Notes under the pieces: generated by a model
Database searches by the model: none
Told to the model about the DNA's origin: nothing
What the model saw: only the letters and a program-made list of their open reading frames with translations
Origin: Wuchereria bancrofti
Taxonomy: Eukaryota > Nematoda > Chromadorea > Rhabditida > Onchocercidae
DNA: 64,000 nt
Direction: 5' to 3'
NCBI GenBank assembly: GCA_005281725.1
Contig: SSBO01000008.1
Location: 2,294,001-2,358,000, forward strand
Shown here: positions 39,854 to 50,900 of the stretch, piece by piece
How positions within the stretch are numbered: the stretch's first letter is position 1
Layout: each line of letters starts with the position of its first letter
Position numbers and translations under genes: made by a program

Positions 39854-41632
39854 GTAATGACAGTCATTGGTGAATAATATTGATCTTAGGATAAGCCATT
39901 TGGTGACAATTAAAATACGTTACACATATACTTGATCTGAACTTATCTTCCCTCCAGTTATCAATCAATCAAATCTTATCAATTCAGTCTTATCAATCAA
40001 TCTATCCTATGCTTTCATCTACCTGTAAATTTATTTTTTTCATAGCACAATTTTTCAAAATTCTATTATATACATTCATTAATTACCAATATATTTTTTC
40101 CTATTCAGTAATCATCATAATAATCGTTATCATCACAATAATTATCGCTACCGTAATTATTATTATCACTATCATTATTGTTCTAGTTGTAATCATTTCA
40201 ATACCTTCACAATATTTGCCTAGAATATCTCAAAAATAAAATTACAAAAATCATGCTAAACTTTTTTTTTCCATTTTCAGAATTTCAAATTTATAATTTA
40301 AATAGCACAGAAAAAAAAAATTCTCTTATAAATGAATGAGCTAAAAACTTTAGAAATTAATGAATACAAACATACATAAATGATGGCATTTTTAATTAAA
40401 TACGAATCTTTTCAACAATTTCGACAATGCTTGATAAAGAGCAAATAACTCTTTGTCTTTTGTTTTTTGTTTTTTTTTTTTTTTTTCACTAAACGATTAC
40501 TTTTAAGCATGTTTTAGCTTGCTATCAGCAAATGCTACTGCTATCATCGTAAAAAGCATTGAAATATTCGATAAACATATGTCCTTTCAATTTAATTTAT
40601 AGTCATATAAAGGGTTTACATCCAGGTGTTAATTAATTAGTGATGAACAAGTTTTTGTCTAATTTTTATCTTTCATCAAATATCATTTCTAATTTTATAA
40701 CTTTTAAAATCTTTACATCATTCTACTTATAGAATAGTAATTGCAAACAATTGTATTTCATAAAAAAAAAAAAATTTTTTTTTTCTGAGCGATTGTTTTT
40801 TTTTTTAAATCAATCGAAAATTGCTAAAGTTTTGAGGAATATGTTGTTTCCTCAGATTTAATTAACTGGAATTTATTGCTTTTTGTTTTAGTTTATCAGA
40901 ATGAATTACTAATCTCTTTAATTTATCAGTTCTATTCTATCTATCAGTTTTATTTTATCAGTTCAACACAAATTATTCTGTAGTAATTTAACATATTGAA
41001 ATTTTTTTCTGTATTATGAAAAAAGGAAATTTATTTAGCGCATTTAGGATATATAAACACTTTTCAAAATGAGTATAATAATTATATAAACTAAACAAGT
41101 ATAATAATTACATAAATTACACTAAAAAATTCCAGTGCTTACTTTACATTTGACCATTTACTTTTCTAATTTAATCATTTACTTCCTTAAAATATGAAAT
41201 TTTCAAGAACTTCAATCTTTTGCCAAAAAGGGATGCGAAAATTTTAAATGGTTTTCTTTTTAACTAAAAATTTTTTAAATGATTTAAATGATCGTTTAAA
41301 TTTCAAAAATTATGAAAACTTCACGATTCATGATTATTTTCCACTATTATAAATATTACATTAAATGTCAAAGATCAAGAATTATTAAAATATTCCTTTC
41401 AGAGGTTTGATTATTAAAAGAGAGAATTATCATTATTCATTGTCTTTTTTTTTAAAATGATAATCATTAGTTATCATTATTAAAATGATAATCACCATTA
41501 TTAAAATGATAATCACAATTCTGTTTGCATACATTATCATTCTTATCAGTATTAATTTCCAGAGTACGAAACAATGAATTTGTGAAAAATCTTTAAATCA
41601 AGTTATCGTTATTTTTAATTGCTACAATTTCG

Positions 41633-44600
41633 ATGAAAATGGCAATTACAAGACTAATGATGTTGTCAACAGTATTGTTGACAATGTTATTTGTGCGTAA
41701 AACGGCAGAGCAACGACAGTCAATGCCGGTTTCGTATCATTCCGCAATTCATTTACCTAAATGAAATTTATTCAATTTCATAAAATTTCTTTGTAATGAT
41801 TGCATAAAAATAAAGCCAAAAACAAAAACAAAAAAAAAATGAAAAAGCTAATTAATTAAGATGAAAAAATTTTATAAATTATAAACAACATTAATATTAT
41901 TTTATTTTAGTACAAAGATAACATATCTCTTCGTCTGTTTGAAATGGAAAATTTTCATAAAGAATTCTCGGCTACTTTTTAATTTTATTTCTATTTGAAA
42001 TAATTGAACTTTTCAGTTTTATAACTGTTTCAAAATATTTCAGTGAAATTTTAAATATTATTAAAAATTGAAAATAGTTAGTATTAGTGAACTATTGGAT
42101 TAAAATCTGAAAATAACATTTTATTTAGGTCATTTTAAAAAAAAGTTTTTTTTTTTTTTTTTAATATCTGAGAGTCTTTTATGGTAACTGTGTTAGATAC
42201 TATATATTTAAGTAAGACTAAAAAAAAGCAAACTTCAGTATCTTAGAATGCAATGAATTAAGATGAATTTAAAATTATCATTTTCAAACTTTGTTATTTT
42301 TTTTAAAAAAAAAATTAATTAATATCATCAGAAGCTATCATTTATAAAACGAAAATTATTTTTAGATTATCCGCGTACCTTCAATTATATCCTTAAATCC
42401 ACGAAGTCCAATCAATAGAAATAGGTGAGATCCTATCATGTATTTCATTAATTATTTAAATATATTTTTTTGCTTATTTAATTATTTTCTTTTGTAGTTA
42501 CATATTTTGCTTTTGATTATTTCGTCGTCTTTATCACTGATCGAACAATCATTATCAGTAAGCTATCAGTAGTTCGAATTTGGAAAATTTTTCAAAAAGA
42601 TGAAAATTTAGGAAAAACTACTTTCTTTAAACTCTTTTTAAACTATTGTAATTTTTCAAAAAAATGCTGTTAACATTTTTTCATATTAACTTTTGTTCCA
42701 CTAATTACTCATTCTCTGTCTTTGACGATTCATAGTTGCAAATTTCAATTTATTGTTTGCATGAAAATTCTAAAAAATTGCAGAAATTTTTTTGTTACAA
42801 TTTATTGAATTCTAATATTTTCTATTGAAATCAAAAAAAAAACGAAATTAATTGTTACTTTTTGGAATGTATTTCATTTCAATTTACAAATACAAAAGGA
42901 AATAACACTGAAGAAATACCTGAAGAAAGTCAGTTTTAATCTAAGAAATTAAAATTCAATCTTTAGCAACATTCAATCTCAACGATCAGGTCAGCAATTT
43001 CAAGAGCAAAAATCGCAATGGCGTAATTTTCAACGCATTATTGGATTAAATCGTCAGGTCAGGTACTTTAATCCATTGAATGAAGTATTTACCTAATAAA
43101 ATTAATAACTTTTAAATAGTCAATTTAAAGTTAATTGAGAGCTATCAAAATGTAATTTCAGGTAACAAAGCAACCATCTTCAATCAATAAAAAATTTCAA
43201 GAAAATTCTGCTACAGCGTTTAATAGCAAAATGCTTCAGAGGTACTTACATTTCCGTAAAATTTATCTAAGATATTTCAAACTTTGATATATTTCAACTA
43301 CGTCAAACATTTTTTCATTGCTTTTGATAACATATTTTTGTCGATGACTTTTAAGCAATAATTTAGAAAAATTTCCGTTTAAAATCCGTAGGAATACGAC
43401 ACGTACGAGAGTGGAAAACGTGGATACGAATGAAAGAAAAGGAAACATACGCAAAAATGCTCGATCATTATTGATTTCTACTCCATCCACACTTAGTGAT
43501 CGATTTCAACGGATCACTTTGAGAAATAAATCAAAACAGCCACAATTTGTCCGTCTTCGAAAGTTGCATGGTCGAACTTTCTCAGGAAAAATGGAAGAAA
43601 TTCCGGATCAGAAGCAAACACGGCTTTCAATGCAACGGACCAATTTCAGACATAGGTAACATTCAGATATTTTGATTATTTTCAAGTCAATTTTATACTC
43701 TTTCACTTACACGTAAAGAAGATTAGAAATTCTTTACTAATTTCAAATTAATTATTATTTACAATTTGCATTTCGAATTTATCACAAATTTTGTTGAAAA
43801 AATTTCATAAAGAATTAACTTTTTCTTTTTGATGATAAAAGTGACATTTATACATTTTATTCTACCATATAAATTCTTTTTCATTGCTGCAACATTTTTT
43901 CGTAACATATTTTCATTCTATTTAATAAAATTATCTTTACGACACACAAAACAAAAAGCTTTATTAGATTAATAGAAAAATGAAAATAAATAATTTCCTC
44001 ATTTTTCGTCATTTTTTATTAAATTTATGTTTAAAATGTAAGTTTATTTATTAAGTTGTAAAATTAAAATCTTTCATTTTTTTTAATGTGACATAAAACT
44101 AGAATTTTAATAATGTTTGAGCGCATTCATTTCGAGAATAGCGCATACTTTTTTGGTTCAAATAAAAATTTTTCAATCATTAATTTTACATTATTTTTTC
44201 TTTTAACAAATAGAAAAAAATTATTTCTTTTTTTTTTTATTTCAGATTGTTTAATTTCTCAAATCAACTTCCATTGATTGTAAAAATGAATACGACAAGT
44301 CGTTTGCTATTTCTAACAACCACTATAGCACCTGAAGCACCACTTATAGAAATTGAAAAAAATTTTGACTTAGAAAATAAACAATTAAAATCAATTAAAC
44401 ATAATGAATTTCATACGGAAACACATCAACAAATTTTACCTTTAACAACTATTATTGCTATTTTTGATGATAAAAACAGTGCTACTAAAGCAATTCCATT
44501 TGAACAACAATCACAACATGTACCATTTCAAAATGTGAAGCAAAATTCAGAAGGTCAGTTAATCTTTCTTTTAAAGTTAAAATTAATCATTCCATTAACC

Positions 44601-47065
44601 ATTCGTTATCATTCCTCTTATCAAATTTCAAACATCAAACTAATCATTTAATCATATGATTAAATCGATTTCAGTACATTACTATTGTAATATCAATTTG
44701 TGTTTCAAAGTTTTATGATAAATCCATCAAAAAAAAAAAAGAAAGGAAAAAAATGCTAAATGTAAAAGAAATTAACTTTATGACTAAAATGTTAACAATT
44801 GTTTATCTTTTTTACTGCTTATTACTTTTCATTTTATCCATTTTCCATGAATGAAAATCATTTCATTAAAAAGATATATATGAATTAATTTCGATGAAAA
44901 ATTTTTTATCCGAAAGAATGAATCATACATTGTTGATTAAAGTTTTATTCTGAAATTTAAATGATATCACAAAAAAAAAAAAAGAAAAAATGACTGCGAT
45001 AGTTTGAAATAATTTCTAGCAGCACTTGAGCTTCACTGTTAAAAATTAAACTACAGTTTTTTTCCTCTCTAAATTAACCTTACTCTAAATTTACTCTGAA
45101 ATTTTTTCTTTTTTTCTAAATTTTAGTTTCTATCTTAGTAAAAATCAAGATAATTCAAGATTAATGAAGGTTAAATCAATTGAATTTAATAATAAATGCA
45201 AATTGCATTAAATTTAAATTTAAAAGGAGCCAAACAGTTCAAGAAATATTTTTTTGAAACAAATGAAATTTTACTCAACTGAAATTTCATAACAATTGCG
45301 GAAGTAGCAAGTGAAGTAAATTTGCGCCATCTACTTCACATATTTTATGCCTCATTGACACTTTTAAATAGTTTCATTTGTTTCTTTTGCTACGTTTTTA
45401 CTTTCCTTTTTCTTTTCAGTGATAGAATCGATACCTCCTCCAACGAAAACGGTACCAGAGGCTCATACTTTACCGCCATTCACTACGCACTCGTCACTTC
45501 CTATTGCGCAACCGGACTCAAATTTATCACTCAGTGCTGTACAACCGGGTTCAAGTTTACCACAAAGTTTACCAGTCAGCGCTGCTCAACCGGACTCAAG
45601 TTTATCAGTCAGCGCTGAGCAACCGGGCTTAAGTTTACCACAAAGTTTACCAGTCAGCGCTGCACAACCGGGCTCAAGTTTACTGCAAAGTTCACCAGGT
45701 AGCGCTGAGCGACCAGACTTAAGTTTACCACAAAGTTTATCAGCCAGCGCTACGCTACCGGGCTCAAGTTTATCAGTCAGCGCTGCACAACCAGGCTCAG
45801 GTTTACCACAAAGTTTATTAGTCAGTGCTGCACAACCGGGCTCAGGTTTACCAATTAGTGCAGCACAACCGGGCTCAAGTTTATCAGTCAGCGCTGAGCA
45901 ACCGGGCTTAAGTTTACCACAAAGTTTACTAGTCAATGCTGCACAACCGGGCTTAAGTTTACCAGTCAGTGCTGCACAACCGGGCTCAGGTTTACCAATT
46001 AGTGCAGCACAACCGGGCTCAAGTTTATCAGTCAGCGCTGAGCAACCGGGCTTAAGTTTACCACAAAGTTTACCAGTCAGCGCTGCACAACCGGGCTTAA
46101 GTTTACCACAAAGTTTATTAGTCAATGCTGCACAACCGGGCTTAAGTTTACCACAAAGTTTATCAGTCAGCGCTGCACAACCGGGCTCAAGTCTATCAAT
46201 CAGCGTTGCGCAACCAGGCTTAAGTTTACCACAAAGTTTATCAGTCAGCGCTGCACAACCGGGCTCAAGTCTATCAATCAGCGTTGCGCAACCAGGCTTA
46301 AGTTTACCACAAAGTTTACCAGTCAGCGCTGCGCAACCGGGCTCAGATTTACCAATCAGTGCTGCACAACCGGGCTTAAGTTTACCACAAAGTTTATCAG
46401 TCAGCGCTGCGCAACCGGGCTCAGGTTTACCAATCAGTGCTGCACAACCGGACTCAAGTTTATCAGTCAGTGCTGCGCAACCGGACTCAAGTTCATCAAT
46501 CAGTGCTGTACAACCGGGCTCAAGTCTATCAGTCAGCGTTGCGCAACCGGGCTTAAGTTTACCACAAAATTTACCAGTCAGTGCTGCACAACCGGACTCA
46601 AGTTTATCAGTCAGTGCTGCGCAACCGGACTCAAGTTTACCAATCAGTGCTGCACAACCGGGCTTAAGTTTACCACAAAGTTTATCAGTCAGCGCTGCGC
46701 AACCGGGCTCAGGTTTACCAATCAGTGCTGCACAACCGGACTCAAGTTTATCAGTCAGTGCTGCGCAACCGGACTCAAGTTTACCAGTTAGCGCTGCGCA
46801 ACCGGGCTCAGGTTTACCAATCAGTGCTGCGCAACCGGGCTCAAGTTTATCAGTCAGCGCTTCGCAACCGGACTCAAGTTCATCAATCAGTGCTGCACAA
46901 CCGGAATCAAGTTTACCACAAGGTTTATCAATCAGTGCTGCGCCACCTGGTTTCTTACCACCAAATGACGAAGTGGTTGCGCAATTGAACGATGCTCAAA
47001 ATTTCCGTGCTTTAGCAAAACTTATGCAACTTAAACAACATTTTACTAGGAATAGTACGAATTAA
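41633..47065 (+). CDS. Secreted protein with 38 tandem Ser/Pro/Gln-rich repeats
   Basis: Seven exons join in phase: 41633-41728, 42366-42424, 42967-43057, 43162-43241, 43392-43655, 44246-44553 and 45420-47065, about 848 residues. Exon 1 encodes a signal-peptide-like start (MKMAITRLMMLSTVLLTMLF) followed by a charged stretch. Exons 2-6 are basic and polar, rich in Arg, Gln and Asn, with no recognised domain. The last exon carries 38 repeats at 45509-46942: 23 of 11 residues (QPGSSLSVSAA type) and 15 of 15 residues (QPGLSLPQSLSVSAA type). A unique 40-residue C-terminus (PPGFLPPNDEVVAQ...) follows, ending with an amphipathic helix-like stretch. The composition suits an extracellular, possibly O-glycosylated structural or surface protein. 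Filarial sheath and juvenile-female repeat proteins are analogues by style only; homology is not claimed. The exon 1 junction (CCG|GTTTCG) is the least certain. Confidence 0.72.
45509..46942 (+). repeat. Coding minisatellite, 38 units of 33 or 45 bp
   Basis: Every unit keeps the frame. The long unit differs from the short one by 12 bp, in effect an internal duplication within AGTTTACCACAAAGTTTACC, and long and short units are interspersed irregularly. Blocks of several units recur almost exactly (for example around 45835-45940 and 45985-46060), showing duplication of higher-order blocks. Confidence 0.93.
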
Positions 47066-47120
47066 TTTCAGTGAAATTGCACTTTAAATAGCAGAATTTT
47101 TAATTTTTTATCAACATATC

Positions 47121-47126
47121 AATAAA
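47121..47126 (+). terminator. Candidate polyadenylation signal of the repeat-protein gene
   Basis: AATAAA lies 56 bases after the stop codon of the repeat-protein gene, on the same strand. Confidence 0.55.
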
Positions 47127-47949
47127 GATAAAATGAACAGCTCTTCTAATAATATGGAATTCAAATTAAAATATCTGATTACAAATCAAATATTCATCCA
47201 TTTTATTTCTTAGTATTGGTAAATACATTAGAAATTTTGAATTTTAAAATTGAAAAATAAAAAAAATTTCTACTGATGCATTTGTCTATGTAAATCTTAT
47301 AATTTATCATTTTCCGATTTTAAAAAAAATTTTTTTTTTTTGGGTGCTTCCCTTTAAATGTTACATAATATATAGATGCAGATAGAAACCATCTGATCAA
47401 TTAAAATATTAGGTTTTAGTCAAATGAAATCAAAGTTTGATCAAAACTGGTTTAAATATAAAGTAAAAAGAAAAAGAACAAAAATTTTCCAACTTCAATG
47501 AAAACTACACTCAAATAAAATACTATTTATCAAAACATTAAACAGTATGATTTTTTTCAGTTCTAATTAATAACATTGTTCATTTCTTCTAAGTTCACTA
47601 CTTTCACCTCTTATTACTTTTATCATTTTATCATTAATGTACTGTAAAGGTATATTTGATTGTATATACATGTAATATAACTTTAAATTCATTCTAGAAA
47701 TTAGTAGCATTGTAAATGATTCGTTTTGACTACGAAAAAATATTTTTTTAATTTTATTTATATGATAAATAACTCATGGAATATTAATTTTTAAAGTAAT
47801 TTTTATCAAATAATTTAAAAGAATTTGTATATTTCTATTTGTATTCTAGCAAGTGATAAATGAAATGTATTATTAAATAGTCTACATTATTAAAATTGAT
47901 AATGATTACAGTACATTTTAACAGTTCAAAATTATTTACCCTTTTGAAA
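47127..47949. other. Convergent intergenic region
   Basis: AT-rich DNA between two convergent genes, the repeat-protein gene (plus) and tax-2 (minus). Nothing coding is seen. It should hold both 3' UTRs. Confidence 0.5.
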
Positions 47950-50900
47950 TCATTTATTATTCTGTTGCATATCGTCAAATTCATCAATTTCTACTGCCTT
48001 ATTCTGTTGTATTTTCGACGTATTATCGTCTTCTGCAATATAAACTGATAAATAAATATGCTTAATTTGATTATTAGCAAATAAACAAAATTTTTGATAA
48101 AAGAAAACAATTTAAATATGTTTTAGTGAAAGTTTTTTTCTTTTTTTTTTTTAAAATATGTTTTAATAAAAGTTTACCAGGTGACATTGATTGTTTGTCA
48201 TTTGGTGAATTTAATGATATTGCATCAATTACTGTACCAACAAATTTTGATTTACTAATATTTGTTGATATGGTGCAATTTTCCATTTTATTTTGCATTG
48301 AAAATTTCTCTTTCTTCACTTTTTCATCTTTTTTCAACATTTCTCTGCAAAAAAAAAAAAAAAAAAAAAAAATCAAATTTATTAATGAATAAAATTTATT
48401 AAAAAATTGATAACAAAGTTAACATTTTTTGTCAAATAAAACATATCAGAATATAAATCATAAATTGAAATATTTCAGATAAGAGAGAGGGAAAGAGAGA
48501 GAGAGAAGATTACCTAGCTTTTCTCTTTAACAATTGCTGCGCATCCGGATAATCTTTAATCACATCATTTAAATCTTCTTTAGAGAGAACAAATAGCGTT
48601 GAATAACCTTTCGAACGAATATTTGCTGTTCGACGATTATTACCATCGATTGCTAATAAACTAAAGAATTCGCATAAAAAAAAAAAATTACATTTTTTTT
48701 AAAATTTTTCATAAGAATTAAAAAAAAAGAGTGAAAGTTAAAATAAATTTGAAAATACGAAAGTTTATGATTTGAAGGAAGAATTATACTAAACAACAAT
48801 AAATTTATATTATTTTAAAAGAGTAAACAAAAAAAAAATTTGACAGTAATTGAATAACCTAATTTCACCAAAAACTGATCCTTCAGTAAGTTCAGCAAAA
48901 ACTTTGCTATTTTCCTCGCCATCAACAACCTGAAGAATTCCATCATTGACAATGTACATTTCTTTACCAACATCACCCTAAAATTTAGTAAAATAAATTA
49001 TTTACCGAATAATTTATTTTAAAATTTTATCAATAAGTTAATCATTGATATTTCATTGCTACTTTCATAATAATTAAAATAGAAAATTAGTCAATTATTC
49101 ATTTATATTTTCATACAACTTTGAATGACAGTTATCTGTTATCAATTTGTTATATTATCACATTAAGATGATATCAACAAAAAAGAAAAGATAAAATTAC
49201 TTTTTTACAAATCATATCACCAGGAAGGAAAATTACTGGTCGAAGTTTAAGTACTAATTCTCGAAGTAATGCTCGATCACAATCCTTTAGAAATTTTCAA
49301 AATTTGATTTTATAAAGGAATTTATCATAAGATAAATTGAAAGAAAACTGTTTAAGAAATGATAAAAATAATGGATGTAAAATATAAAATAATATTTAAA
49401 AAATTGCTTTTTTTTTGAAAATTAATTCTTTATTTGTTTTATAAAATTATAATTTGTTCATTGTATCAAAAATTTTACAAATTAAAAAATTCAACAAAAA
49501 ATACCTGAAAAAGTTGAACTTTACTGAGAGTATTATAATGAACTGAAAGTGCTAAATCTGTTTGTAATTTCAATGGTAACTTTTCAATCAATATTTTTTC
49601 GTCTGAAAATTACTTACAACCAAGTAAGAGAGCACTGAAATTTTCATGTAAACATTTCTATGAGAATAAATTAGATTTATTTAATCTAATTAAAATTAAT
49701 TTCAATTATTATAAAAAATGATGCAAAAATTAGGTAATTTAAAACAATTCTTTACTTTTATAGTAATTGAAATTGTAATAAACTAAAACGAATCTAACTT
49801 TATTGATAATTTTGAATAAATTTTACTTTGTAACAAACTAAAACGAATTTTATTTTATTCATAATTTTGAATAAATTTTACTTTGTAACAAACTAAAACG
49901 AATCTAACTTTATCTATAATTTTGAATAAATTTTACTTTTATAGTAATTGAAATTGTAATAAACTAAAACGAATCTAACTTTATTGATAATTTTGAATAG
50001 ATTTTACTTTTATAGTAATTGAAATTGTGTGGTAATTAAAAATGTAATAAACTAAATAGTAATTTATACTAATTGAAAATGTAACAAACTAAAACGAATC
50101 TTACTTTATTGATAATTTTGAATAAATTTTACTTTAGAAAAATTTACTTTAGAACAAACCTAAAGTTTTTTGTTTTTGCCAGGTATACACAAACCAATCA
50201 CGGACACGATCAATAGTATCCTTGGATAGACCAAGTCGTTTACATTCGCTTAATACTTGATCCACTGTTTTACGATATTGTTCACGATTACGATTTGCAT
50301 TTGAAACGATATCTCGAATCTAACAATTAATTCAACTTCAGATATATTTTCTAAATTACAAATTTTATTGTGAAATTTAAAAGTTGAACAATAAATTTAA
50401 ATACTATTTGATTAGCTAACAAATATTTCATATTTCACAATGTTAGAATAATTTTATTGTTTAATGCAAATGATATTTGGATAATTAATTCTTTCGAAGC
50501 TATTAAAATTGAAAATTTTAATAAACTTTTAAAAGTTTTAAATTGAATGCAACTTATTTGTCCAAGTAATAAAGCGAAAACGAAAACACCCATCATCCAG
50601 GAGAATGTCATGTAAATATATTCAACAACATTTGTTGGTGCCGGATTACTACCGGTTGATGTTGCTACTGCTGTTGTAAAATAAAAACATCGAATATAAG
50701 CATTTCCTGAAATAAATATTTATTTTACTATAAAATTATAGTTTACCTGTAATTATCAAGAAATAATAATTCAATTATAATTTTCAAATTAATTTACCTT
50801 TTAGGCATTTAAATTTTACTATGATTAATTTTTGCATTATTAAAAATCTTTAAATGTTGAAATATTAATATTAGCATAACTTATCATTTTACTTAAGTAT

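Larger units (their letters stand above)
35006..41632. other. AT-rich intergenic block with microsatellites
   Basis: More than 6 kb without a supported gene. A candidate cleavage signal AATAAA at 35485-35490 would serve the upstream propeller gene. The rest is poly-A/poly-T runs and short AT-rich frames (35774-35974, 36268-36498, 37456-37638, 39510-39728, 40009-40239) that lack motifs and partner exons. ATT and AAT arrays are listed separately. A three-copy 22-bp-scale repeat containing AAAATGATAATCA lies at about 41453-41516. Confidence 0.5.

Noticed and set aside
35006..41632. Search for bacterial endosymbiont insertions, tRNAs, CRISPR arrays or transposase genes
   Set aside because: Nothing found here or elsewhere in the window by eye: no long intron-free ORF of neutral composition, no cloverleaf-like segment, no spaced repeat array. 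A tRNA scan or transposon library search was not possible.
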